64,000 bases of DNA from Salipiger marinus (GTDB lineage: Bacteria > Pseudomonadota > Alphaproteobacteria > Rhodobacterales > Rhodobacteraceae), in NCBI RefSeq assembly GCF_900100085.1, contig NZ_FNEJ01000017.1, forward strand, positions 1 through 64,000, in the 5' to 3' direction. Shown piece after piece: positions 1 through 8,091 of this stretch (positions within the stretch are counted from its first letter, which is position 1; every line of letters starts with the position of its first letter). The position numbers and the translations under genes were made by a program. Under the pieces are notes generated by a model. It saw nothing but the letters and a program-made list of their open reading frames with translations, ran no database searches and was not told where the DNA came from.

Positions 1-265
1 TCTGGTTCAGGGTTTCCATGATGTCCTCCCACAGCCCTGCCAGTGTCCAGCGCCGGAACTGCCGGTAGACGCTGGACCATTTACCGAACTCTTCGGGAAG
101 ATCGCGCCACGGCGCTCCCGTGCGGGCGATCCAGAAAATCCCATCAAGAACAAGGCGGTGATTGGTCGGTTTGCGCCCGTTAGGCGCACGGACTGCCAGA
201 ATGAACCGTTCAAAGAACGCCCATTCTTCGTCCGACATAAGATTTCGTGCCAAGCTGGTCTCCAT
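1..265 (-). CDS. IS5-family transposase, N-terminal part (runs off the window)
   Basis: Reading from the ATG at 265 on the minus strand, the protein starts METSLARNLMSDEEWAFFER and continues through RKPTNHRLVLDGIFWIARTG and APWRDLPEEFGKWSSVYRQF. This is the characteristic N-terminal domain (DUF4096-like) of IS5-group transposases whose short genes are often split into two frames. The frame is open to base 1, so the DDE catalytic part is not visible. ATG codons at 265 and 235 are both possible starts. Whether the transposase is intact cannot be judged from here. Confidence 0.88.
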   Translation of the reverse strand, partial: METSLARNLMSDEEWAFFERFILAVRAPNGRKPTNHRLVLDGIFWIARTGAPWRDLPEEFGKWSSVYRQFRRWTLAGLWEDIMETLNQ

Positions 266-310
266 CGTAGACACCAGCTTGAATCATGCCTGTAGCACGA
301 TGTGAATCCC
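1..310 (-). mobile_element. IS5-family insertion sequence, one end only
   Basis: The left edge holds the 5' part of an IS5-family transposase gene and the element's terminus. The likely end is the sequence GGGATTCACATCG read on the minus strand near 298-310. It lies 45 bases upstream of the transposase start codon, which is normal for this family. The opposite end and the target duplication lie outside the window, so the boundary is approximate. Immediately beyond it the kinase reading frame is open, so the element appears to sit inside that gene. Confidence 0.75.
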
Positions 311-368
311 TTTTGTCAACACGGCCTATACGCATGAGCTGAAATCCGACAACCTTCGTCTGGAAGAA

Positions 369-3300
369 TTGGCGACCAGACTTCGCACCACACAAAGGCT
401 GCTGTCGACCGGAACATGGGATTACAGCATTCCTCGGGACCACATTCAGTGGTCCGACAGCGTCTATGACATGTACGATACGACGCCGGATAAATTCGGG
501 CATGACTTCGAAGCCTATGCCGCGCTGATACATCCGGAAGACCGCGCAGAGTTGCGGGAAAAATTCACGGATTTCATGGCGTCTGAAGTTGCTCATCTTT
601 CCTTTGTCCACCGCGTCCTGCATCCAGATGGAAAGATCGCGCATATCGCGGGTGACTCCGAAAAGGTGGAGACCCCGACGGGCGTCGTGCTTCGTGGAGT
701 CGTTCGCGACGTCACCGAAAGTGTGGGAGCCGAAGCGGCCCTGTCCCAAGCCACCCGCATGCTGGAAATTGCTGGAAATCTGGCGAAATTCGGGGCGTGG
801 CGTTATGATGTGAAGGCCGATCTTCTTGAATGGTCCCGTGAAACCGCCCGTATTCATGATGAAGCTGACGGGTTTTCACCATCTGTCATGGGAGCGATCT
901 CCTATTTTACGCCGGAATATCGTGATCGTATCGCAGAACGTTTTCGAGCCTGTCTCGAACAGGGAGAGGCTTATGACGAAATCTGCGAAGTCATAGGCGC
1001 AAAAGAGCGCCATGTCTGGATCCGCACCACGGGCGAGGCTGAACGTGACGACAGCGGGCGCATTGTAGCGGTCCAAGGATCGTTTCAGGATGTCTCCGAA
1101 CTCGTTCATACCCGCAAACGTGCCGAGAAATCAGAGAAGCTACTGGAAATCGCCGGGCAGGCGGTAAAACTCGGGGGATGGCGGATTTCCCTGCCGGATC
1201 AGGCCGTTTTCTGGACGGAGGGTGTTGCCGCCATTCTTGAACTTTCCGAGGACACAACACCAACGTTCACAGACTTCATTGGCTATTTCGCCCCGCATGA
1301 TCGGGAAATGACCCGTGCCGCGTTTGACAGCTGCGCCCATGACGGCATTGCGTTCGATATCGTGCGTGATCTTGTGACAGTGCAAGGAAACCGCATCAGG
1401 GTTCGCTGCCTTGGCGAAGCAGTGCGGGACCAGTCCGGTAAGATCATTGCGCTGCAAGGCGCGATTCAGGACATCTCTGAACTGACTGCGGCGCAAAGAC
1501 AGGTGGCAGAGCTGAGTTCCCGGCTTGCAGAGACTCTTGAAAATATCGGCGATGCCTTTTTCATGCTTGATGAGGAGTGGCGGTTTACCTACCTCAACAG
1601 CCGCGCGGAGATTTTTCTGAATAGGTCCCGTCAAGACCTGCTTGGGCAGTGCGTTTTTGATGAAATTCCTGATCTGATTAGACTTGATGCCAAACACCAA
1701 TATGAGCACGCCTTCGACATTGGCGGCACCGTGCGGTTTGAACAGATCTTCCCGCCGCTAAACCGCACACTTCTTGTTACGGCGCATCCGACGCATAGCG
1801 GGCTGGCGGTCTACTTCACCGATATCACCGAAGAGCGACGTCGCAACGAGCAGCTCAGGCTGCTTGATGCCGCGGTTGCCCATATCAACGATATTGTCAT
1901 CATCACAGGGACAGGCGACCCGGAGACTGGCGGTCAGCCCAAAATCGTCTACGTCAATGACGCGTTCGAGCGGATTACGGAATTCACACGTGAGGAGGCG
2001 ATTGGCCAGACGCCCCAGATCCTGCATGGACCAAAGACCCAGGCCGCTGAGCTAAGCCGGATCCAGTCTGCGCTTGATACCTTTAGTCCTGTCCGAACGG
2101 AGCTTATCAACTACACCAAATCGGGCCGCGAATATTGGGCCGATATCGACATAATTCCAATCCCCGGCGAAAACGGCGTCTTCACTCATTTTGTCGCCAT
2201 TGAGCGTGACGTCACCGAACGTCATCTGGCCGAAGAGGCGCTGCGGCTTTCCGAAGCACGGTTCCGCATGATTTCTCAGGCCAAGGGAAACGCGGTCTGG
2301 GAATGGAATCTGTCAGATGGCCATCAATGGTGGAGCCACGGCATGACCGAATTGTTTGGTCATCAGGTTTTGCCAGACGGCGCCCTGCTGGATGTCTGGG
2401 ACGCCCATGTTCACCCGGAGGACAAGGCGCGCGTCACGCATTCTTTTGACCAGCTCATTTCGGGTCAATGTAATGAGATGCGGGATCGGTACCGTTTTCG
2501 CCGCGCGGACGGCAGCTGGGCGACGGTCGAAGACCGCGCCTTTGCGATCCGGAACGAAGACGGTCGGGCTGTCCGGATCCTTGGCAATATTTCTGATATT
2601 TCCGAACGGCTTGCCATGGAAGACCGCTTCCGGCAGTCGCAGAAGCTGGAGGCGGTCGGCCAGCTGACCGGGGGTATCGCCCATGATTTCAACAACCTTT
2701 TGACCATCATCATGGGCAATACGGAGCTTCTGCTTGAGAAGCTCGATGATGACAGCCCGCTGCGCCAATATGCTGACATGAGCGCAATGGCGGTTGACCG
2801 CGCGGTGGAATTGACCAGCCGCCTTCTGGCGTTTTCCCGGAAACAGGCGCTTCAGCCGAAGGTGTCCGATGTGAATGTCGTCATCGCGGGGCTGGAGGCG
2901 ATGCTGCGCCGCACGCTTGGCGAAGACGTGGATATTCGGCTGATCCGCTCTGCGGATCTGTGGCAGACCGAGGTTGATCCGGCCCAGCTGGAAGGGGCGC
3001 TGCTGAACCTCGCCGTCAATGCCCGCTACGCGATGCCTGATGGCGGCTCTCTGCTGATCGAGACGAGCAATGTCTGTCTGGATGATGGCGACCCGATGCC
3101 GGACTCCGATCTGAACCCGGGCGACTATGTTGCAATTTCTGTGAGTGATAACGGCTGCGGCATTTGCAAGGATGATCTTGATCGGGTTTTTGAACCCTTT
3201 TTCACCACCAAACCTGTGGGGCAGGGCACCGGGCTTGGACTGAGCATGGTCTATGGCTTTGTCAAGCAGACGGGGGGCCATGTCCGCATCTATTCCGAGC

Positions 3301-3764
3301 CCGGCGAAGGCACCACGATCAGGATGTATTTCCCCATCTATTCCGGCAGCCGGGTGCAGGCGGCCCCTCGGGTCGCGTCGATGCCGACAGATCATGGCGA
3401 TGAAACCATTCTGATCGTCGAGGATGATGATCTGATCCGACAGCAATTGTCGGTGCAGCTGTCGGATATGGGGTATGACGTTGTCGTGGCAACGGCAGGG
3501 GCTGCCGCGATGACGGCATTGCAGGAACGGCCCGATATTGATCTGCTGCTGACGGATGTTGTCCTGCCGGGCGGCATGAATGGGCGTCAGGTCGCGGATG
3601 CGGCGCAGCAGGTCAGGCCGGGGCTGCGGACTCTTTACACCTCCGGCTATCCGGAAAACGCGCTTGTCCATCATGGTCGGCTCGACCGGGGCGTGGAGCT
3701 GCTGAACAAGCCCTATCGGCGGTCGGATCTGTCCTCGAAAGTCCGCAAGGTGCTGGATGCCTGA
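369..3764 (+). CDS. Hybrid sensor histidine kinase with about six PAS domains, 5' end probably removed by the IS
   Basis: A cytoplasmic phosphorelay kinase. About six PAS domains (rough residues 10-118, 130-243, 257-370, 385-490, 500-625, 630-750) precede a HisKA domain with phospho-acceptor His772 in GGIAHDFNN, a HATPase_c domain (VSDNGCGI, FEPFFTTK, GTGLGLSM) and a C-terminal receiver with Asp1063 in LLLTDVVLPGG. No transmembrane segment is visible. The annotated start is a TTG, but the frame is open back to 306, right after the IS end, and those codons read like coding sequence (THELKSDNLRLEE). The true N terminus is therefore probably beyond the IS. The fifth PAS is LOV-like but has Pro where LOV has the photoactive Cys. 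The N-box reads NARYAM rather than the usual NARDAM. Confidence 0.88.
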   Translation: MATRLRTTQRLLSTGTWDYSIPRDHIQWSDSVYDMYDTTPDKFGHDFEAYAALIHPEDRAELREKFTDFMASEVAHLSFVHRVLHPDGKIAHIAGDSEKVETPTGVVLRGVVRDVTESVGAEAALSQATRMLEIAGNLAKFGAWRYDVKADLLEWSRETARIHDEADGFSPSVMGAISYFTPEYRDRIAERFRACLEQGEAYDEICEVIGAKERHVWIRTTGEAERDDSGRIVAVQGSFQDVSELVHTRKRAEKSEKLLEIAGQAVKLGGWRISLPDQAVFWTEGVAAILELSEDTTPTFTDFIGYFAPHDREMTRAAFDSCAHDGIAFDIVRDLVTVQGNRIRVRCLGEAVRDQSGKIIALQGAIQDISELTAAQRQVAELSSRLAETLENIGDAFFMLDEEWRFTYLNSRAEIFLNRSRQDLLGQCVFDEIPDLIRLDAKHQYEHAFDIGGTVRFEQIFPPLNRTLLVTAHPTHSGLAVYFTDITEERRRNEQLRLLDAAVAHINDIVIITGTGDPETGGQPKIVYVNDAFERITEFTREEAIGQTPQILHGPKTQAAELSRIQSALDTFSPVRTELINYTKSGREYWADIDIIPIPGENGVFTHFVAIERDVTERHLAEEALRLSEARFRMISQAKGNAVWEWNLSDGHQWWSHGMTELFGHQVLPDGALLDVWDAHVHPEDKARVTHSFDQLISGQCNEMRDRYRFRRADGSWATVEDRAFAIRNEDGRAVRILGNISDISERLAMEDRFRQSQKLEAVGQLTGGIAHDFNNLLTIIMGNTELLLEKLDDDSPLRQYADMSAMAVDRAVELTSRLLAFSRKQALQPKVSDVNVVIAGLEAMLRRTLGEDVDIRLIRSADLWQTEVDPAQLEGALLNLAVNARYAMPDGGSLLIETSNVCLDDGDPMPDSDLNPGDYVAISVSDNGCGICKDDLDRVFEPFFTTKPVGQGTGLGLSMVYGFVKQTGGHVRIYSEPGEGTTIRMYFPIYSGSRVQAAPRVASMPTDHGDETILIVEDDDLIRQQLSVQLSDMGYDVVVATAGAAAMTALQERPDIDLLLTDVVLPGGMNGRQVADAAQQVRPGLRTLYTSGYPENALVHHGRLDRGVELLNKPYRRSDLSSKVRKVLDA

Positions 3765-3824
3765 CGTGATCCGCCCTCATGTCTCTGATGTCCCTTTCTG
3801 CCGCCAACCTTCAGGGAGTGCGCT

Positions 3825-4193
3825 ATGACCGCAGGCACTGAAATCCTTGTCGTCGAGGATGACGATTTTGTCCGAAGCTATATGGCGGAACTGCTGAGAT
3901 CTGCCGGATATGGGATCACGCTGGCGGCAACCGGACAGGAGGCGATTTCCCGCCTTGAAGGCGGCGTCACCCCCCAGCTACTTGTCACGGATATCTGTCT
4001 GGCGGGGGGCATGGGGGGGATTGCGCTGGCAGAGACATCTCGCACGATCAGGCCGGATCTGAAGGTGCTGTATGTGTCGGGCTATACCGGGGATATCGAC
4101 CTTCAGGGCCTTGGCGACGATACCGCTTTTCTGGCCAAGCCGTTCAGAAGGAAAGCCTGTCTTGATCTGGTGCAGAGCCTGCTGTCGGAATGA
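3825..4193 (+). CDS. Single-domain response regulator (receiver only)
   Basis: A 122-residue CheY-like receiver with the acidic pair in VVEDDDF, the phospho-acceptor Asp in LLVTDICLAGGM, the conserved Ser/Thr region (VLYVSGYTGD) and the switch Lys in FLAKPFRR. There is no output domain. It lies 60 bases downstream of the hybrid kinase and closely resembles that kinase's own receiver, suggesting a shuttle or phosphate sink in the same relay. The start has a good ribosome site (AGGGAG). Confidence 0.88.
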   Translation: MTAGTEILVVEDDDFVRSYMAELLRSAGYGITLAATGQEAISRLEGGVTPQLLVTDICLAGGMGGIALAETSRTIRPDLKVLYVSGYTGDIDLQGLGDDTAFLAKPFRRKACLDLVQSLLSE

Positions 4194-4208
4194 CTGCGGG
4201 ATATGGGA

Positions 4209-4910
4209 TCAGCCCGGCGCCCGTGTCCTGCCCAAAAGCCTTGATCCAGATGTCGCCGCTTCCACCCGGTTGGAGGCGCGCAGGATGCGGAAGACCGCCG
4301 AAAGATGGAATTTGACCGTGCCCTCGCTCAGATCAAGCGCACGCGCGATCGCCTTGTTGGACATGCCATTGACCAGCATTTCCAGAACCTCGCGCTGGCG
4401 CGAGGTCAGATCATCCAGAGCCCCCATCGGCTCTGACGGCTGCGTCTCCGGTTCCGGGGGCGCAAACATCTCGTTTTCCGTAATCGGCAGGTCGGGCAGG
4501 AAGCTGGGAAGATAGACGGCACCGTCGCAGATGGCCTGCAATGCACGCGCAAGCTCCGAAACGCCAAGCCCCTTGCTGATATAGCCATGCAACCCGATGC
4601 TGAGCGCCATCAGGATATCGCTGCGCGCCTTTGATCCGGAAACGACCGCAACCCGCACCTCGGGGAAACAGTCCCGCACGGTGCGCAGATTCTGCCAGTT
4701 GTTCATGCCCGGCATATTCAGGTCGAACAGGGCAATCTCGACATCGCTGCGATTGGACAGCGCATCCACGGCGCCGTCAAAGGTTTCGGTTTCGATGACA
4801 TCCGAAAAGCCCAGCCGGGCTGTCAGAAGGCTGCTGAGCGCGAGACGGAAAAACTCGTCATCGTCCGAAATCAGCGCAGCTTTCCTCAACCCCACATTCT
4901 TGACTTCCAT
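4209..4910 (-). CDS. Two-component response regulator, LuxR/NarL type
   Basis: A 233-residue protein from the ATG at 4910: receiver (about 8-125, acidic SDDDEF, phospho-acceptor in ALFDLNMPGM) and a LuxR helix-turn-helix near the C terminus (LTSRQREVLEMLVNGMSNKA followed by IARALDLSEGTVKFHL). The open frame extends further upstream to 5186, but that segment has no family resemblance, so the inner ATG is preferred. It converges with the receiver gene at 3825-4193 with only 15 bases between stops. It may be the output of the neighbouring relay; its targets are not evident. Confidence 0.88.
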   Translation of the reverse strand: MEVKNVGLRKAALISDDDEFFRLALSSLLTARLGFSDVIETETFDGAVDALSNRSDVEIALFDLNMPGMNNWQNLRTVRDCFPEVRVAVVSGSKARSDILMALSIGLHGYISKGLGVSELARALQAICDGAVYLPSFLPDLPITENEMFAPPEPETQPSEPMGALDDLTSRQREVLEMLVNGMSNKAIARALDLSEGTVKFHLSAVFRILRASNRVEAATSGSRLLGRTRAPG

Positions 4911-5179
4911 GTTTGAGCCCACACTTTTTTGGCCAACAGAACCTGCCCATGTCGGACGCTGCGTGCCGCGGGTGCCTATTTTTTGGCTATCAGATGTAGC
5001 CCGGCAGGCAAATTGTTGCCAATCCCCGCAACGGCCTGTGTGTCCTTCTGAACACAGGTGCGGGATCTGTGCCCGGATCCGCAGGGACACTGCGCCGTCG
5101 ACACTGGGCGCGAAGTCCTGTTTGCTGCGGGCCGGGGCGCGGCCAGACCGCCCCCTGACTTGCCGCGAAGGAACCGCCC
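4911..5179. other. Divergent intergenic region
   Basis: It separates the LuxR-type regulator from the esterase and must hold both promoters. It includes a short AT-rich patch (CTATTTTTTGGCTATC near 4976-4991). I see no convincing inverted repeat or second gene. Confidence 0.4.
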
Positions 5180-6070
5180 ATGCCACCCATGCCCACCGAA
5201 CCCGAAATCCTCGACTTTATCGGGCAGGTCGCGCGGTTCTACCCCGATGATGCGGTTGCGGCACCCGTCACGCAGCAGCGGATCTGGTATGACGCGCTCT
5301 GCCGCGCCTTTGACCGGCCTTTGCCCGAAGGGCTGAACTGGCAAGACGGGACCGAGGCAGGCGTGCCCGTCCGGCGCTATCAGCCCGCGCAGATCCGGCA
5401 TGACGCCACGGTGCTTTACCTGCATGGCGGCGGCTTCGTCGTGGGATCGCGCGACAGCCATCACGCGATCTGCGGCGAGATTGCCGCAGCGCTTGGCGTG
5501 GCGCTGATCGCGGTGGACTACCGGCTGGCGCCGGAGCATCGCTGGCCCGCCGCCTCGCAGGATGGTGCCGCTGTTCTGGACGCGCTGCTGCGGGCGGGGC
5601 GGCAGGTCGTGCTGGCGGGGGACAGCGCGGGTGGACAGCTGGCGGCGGGGCTGGCGCTGCAGCAGGATCCGGGGCGGCTGCGCGGTCTGGCGCTGGTCTA
5701 TCCCGCGCTGGGGGGCGATCCGCACGGCGGCTCCTACAGCCAGATGGCAGAGGCGCCGGGCCTGAGCACGCAGGACGTGCTTTATTACCGCGACATCCTG
5801 CAGGCCCCGCCCGAGGATCCGGTGGCCCATCCGCTGCGGGCCAAGGATCTGTCCGGTCTGCCGCCCACATTTGTCTCGGCGGCGCGGTTCGATCCGCTGC
5901 GCGACGATGCTGCGGCCTTTGCGGCCCGGCTGATCGCGGCGGATGTCGCCTGCAGTTACCGCTGCGAGCCGCAGATGGTGCATGGCTGGCTGCGCGCCCG
6001 GCATATGAGCCCCGGCGCGAAGGCGGGTTTTGCCGCGCTGCTGCACGGGCTGGGCGGCCTGCTGGGCTGA
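5180..6070 (+). CDS. Alpha/beta hydrolase of the hormone-sensitive lipase family (carboxylesterase)
   Basis: A 296-residue cytosolic esterase. It has the HGGG oxyanion motif (YLHGGGFVVGS), the nucleophile Ser149 in GDSAGG, and candidate acid and base in SAARFDPLRDDA and QMVHGWLRA, the full HSL-type triad. YRLAPEH is also typical. The substrate is likely a short-chain ester but cannot be named. It stands alone: the flanking genes face it or diverge from it. It could contribute acyl-ester hydrolysis to the neighbouring carnitine operon, but that is inference from position only. Confidence 0.9.
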   Translation: MPPMPTEPEILDFIGQVARFYPDDAVAAPVTQQRIWYDALCRAFDRPLPEGLNWQDGTEAGVPVRRYQPAQIRHDATVLYLHGGGFVVGSRDSHHAICGEIAAALGVALIAVDYRLAPEHRWPAASQDGAAVLDALLRAGRQVVLAGDSAGGQLAAGLALQQDPGRLRGLALVYPALGGDPHGGSYSQMAEAPGLSTQDVLYYRDILQAPPEDPVAHPLRAKDLSGLPPTFVSAARFDPLRDDAAAFAARLIAADVACSYRCEPQMVHGWLRARHMSPGAKAGFAALLHGLGGLLG

Positions 6071-6075
6071 GCCTG

Positions 6076-7080
6076 TCAGCGCGCGCCATTCCTGCGCCGC
6101 AGGGCCGAAGGCGCTTCGCCAAAACGGCTGCGAAAGGCGCGGCTGAGCGCGGATTGCGCGGCAAAGCCGCAGCGCAGCGCCACCTCTGACAGCGGCGCGC
6201 GGCTGTCGGCGACCAGCCGCCGCGCCGCCTGCAGCCGCAGTTCCAGCGCGTAATCCTTGGGGCTCATGCCGATTTCCCGCGCAAACAGCACCTGCAGGCG
6301 GCGCAGGGACAGGCCCACAGCGCATGCGGTGGCGCTGACCGGCTCCGGCATGTCCAGACGGTCTTCCATCCGGGCGATGGCGGCAGCCACGCGCGGATCG
6401 CCGCCGCTGGGGGCGCCTGCGGCGATGGCAAGGCGCTGGCTTTCGCTGGCGGGGCGGCGGCTGAGGATGAAGGTGCCCGCCACCTCCATTGCAAGCGCGG
6501 GACCGTGGCGCGCCTCGATCAGCGCCAGCATCAGATCCTGCGCCGGGCCCGCCCCCCCGGCAGAGGCCAGCCTGCCATCGATCACGTAGCGGTCGGCGAC
6601 CAGATCGACCTCGGGATGGCGGGCGGCAAAATCCTCCAGATCCTCCCAGTGGGTGGTGGCGCGGCGGCCCTGCATCAGCCCCGCCGCCGCCAGAAGCCAG
6701 CTGCCGCTGTCCACCGCCACCAGCAGCCGTGCCCCCCGCGCCGCCCGGCGCAGTTCCGGCAGGATGCGCCCCCGCGCCATGTCGCGCGCGCCATAGCCCG
6801 CCAGCACGATCAGCACCTCGGGCGGGGGGCCGGACAGCGGATCGGCGCCAGCCGCCAGCGCCGCATCGACCGGCAGGCGCACCCCGCAGGTCAGCGGCAC
6901 CGGCTGGCCGTCTTCGGACAGGATGCGCCAGCGATAGGCCTGCTGCCCCAGATGCCGGTTCGCCACCCGCATCGGATCCACCACCGATCCCAGCGTCAGC
7001 AGCGCGGCATTCGGCATGACCAGCAGCCCCACCTCCAGCGGGGCAGCGGACATGGGGGGCAGGGCGGCGTGGTTTGTCAT
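6076..7080 (-). CDS. GlxA-family AraC regulator, likely carnitine catabolism regulator (CdhR-like)
   Basis: A 334-residue regulator with an N-terminal DJ-1/PfpI-like amidotransferase fold (VGLLVMPNAALLTLGSVVDP, LIVLAGYGARD) and a C-terminal AraC helix-turn-helix pair (GLSLRRLQVLFAREIGMSP, LSEVALRCGFAAQSALSRAF). This is the architecture of CdhR and GbdR, which activate carnitine and glycine betaine catabolism in Pseudomonas. It is divergent from a carnitine degradation operon, which supports a carnitine-responsive role. The ATG at 7080 is preferred because it directly precedes the family-like N terminus. It converges with the esterase gene with a 5-base gap. Confidence 0.85.
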   Translation of the reverse strand: MTNHAALPPMSAAPLEVGLLVMPNAALLTLGSVVDPMRVANRHLGQQAYRWRILSEDGQPVPLTCGVRLPVDAALAAGADPLSGPPPEVLIVLAGYGARDMARGRILPELRRAARGARLLVAVDSGSWLLAAAGLMQGRRATTHWEDLEDFAARHPEVDLVADRYVIDGRLASAGGAGPAQDLMLALIEARHGPALAMEVAGTFILSRRPASESQRLAIAAGAPSGGDPRVAAAIARMEDRLDMPEPVSATACAVGLSLRRLQVLFAREIGMSPKDYALELRLQAARRLVADSRAPLSEVALRCGFAAQSALSRAFRSRFGEAPSALRRRNGAR

Positions 7081-7164
7081 GTATGCAGCGTATTGCGTCA
7101 AGCAAAGGCTGGCAAGCCACGTATCCTTCCGCGCTGAAGCCACCGAAACCCAAGGGAGATCCCG
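7081..7164. promoter_or_regulatory. Divergent control region of the carnitine operon
   Basis: Only 84 bases separate the regulator and operon start codons. A small inverted repeat TTGC-gtcaa-GCAA lies at 7093-7105, a possible half of the regulator site. The downstream gene has a clear ribosome site, AAGGGAG, at about 7152. The operator call is tentative because the repeat is short. Confidence 0.35.
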
Positions 7165-8091
7165 ATGCCGCTTGCCCCGAACCGGGAGGTATTCATCACC
7201 TGTGCCGTCACAGGGTCCGGTGCGACGCAGGACCGCAGCCCGCATGTGCCCCGCTCGCCCGAGCAGATCGCGACCGCCGCGATCGAGGCGGCGCAGGCCG
7301 GGGCCGCCATCGTGCACTGCCATGTGCGCGACCCCGAAAGCGGTCGCCCCTCCCGCGATCCCGCGCTTTATCGCGAGGTGACGGAGCGCATCCGCGACAG
7401 CGCCACCGATGTGGTGCTGAACCTGACCGCAGGCATGGGCGGCGATCTGGTGCTGGGCGGCACCGAGACGCCGCTGCCGCTGCGGGCCGAAGGCACCGAC
7501 ATGGTCGGCGCCACCGAACGCATGGTGCATGTGGCCGACTGCCTGCCGGAGATCTGCACGCTGGACTGCGGCACGATGAACTTTGCCGAAGCCGATTACG
7601 TGATGACCAACACGCCCGGAATGCTGCGGGCGATGGGGGCGATGATGACCCGGCTGGGCGTCAAGCCAGAGATCGAGGCCTTTGACACCGGGCATCTGTG
7701 GTTCGCGCGCCAGCTTGTCGAGGAAGGCACGCTGGACGCGCCCGCTCTGGTGCAGCTGTGCATGGGGGTGCCGTGGGGGGCGCCCAATGACCTGAACACC
7801 TTTCTGGCCATGGTGAACAACGTGCCCGCCGACTGGCACTGGTCGGCCTTTTCGCTGGGGCGCAACCAGATGGATTACGTGGCAGCAGCGGTGCTGGCGG
7901 GCGGCAATGTCCGGGTGGGTCTGGAAGACAACCTGTGGCTGGCGCGCGGCCAGATGGCCACCAATGCCCAGCTGGTCGAACGGGCGGTGACCCTGATCGA
8001 AACGATGGGCGGCCATGTGGTAGGCCCCGCAGAGGTGCGCGCCCGGCTGGGCCTGACCAAACGCGCCCCCGCAGCAAGGTCCGCGGCATGA
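7165..8091 (+). CDS. cdhC: 3-dehydrocarnitine cleavage enzyme (BKACE family, CdhC-like)
   Basis: A 308-residue zinc-dependent beta-keto acid cleavage enzyme (formerly DUF849). It has the metal-binding HCH motif (His51 and His53), the DxxxGR signature just after it, and GLEDN near the C terminus carrying the conserved Glu. Family members condense a beta-keto acid with acetyl-CoA. In the carnitine pathway, dehydrocarnitine and acetyl-CoA give betainyl-CoA and acetoacetate. The substrate is assigned from context: the next gene is a carnitine dehydrogenase-thioesterase and the regulator is CdhR-like. The stop overlaps the next start (ATGA). Confidence 0.88.
   Translation: MPLAPNREVFITCAVTGSGATQDRSPHVPRSPEQIATAAIEAAQAGAAIVHCHVRDPESGRPSRDPALYREVTERIRDSATDVVLNLTAGMGGDLVLGGTETPLPLRAEGTDMVGATERMVHVADCLPEICTLDCGTMNFAEADYVMTNTPGMLRAMGAMMTRLGVKPEIEAFDTGHLWFARQLVEEGTLDAPALVQLCMGVPWGAPNDLNTFLAMVNNVPADWHWSAFSLGRNQMDYVAAAVLAGGNVRVGLEDNLWLARGQMATNAQLVERAVTLIETMGGHVVGPAEVRARLGLTKRAPAARSAA

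Noticed and set aside
2313-3674. 453-residue minus-strand open frame
   Set aside because: It is antisense to the kinase catalytic domains, which are unmistakable on the plus strand.
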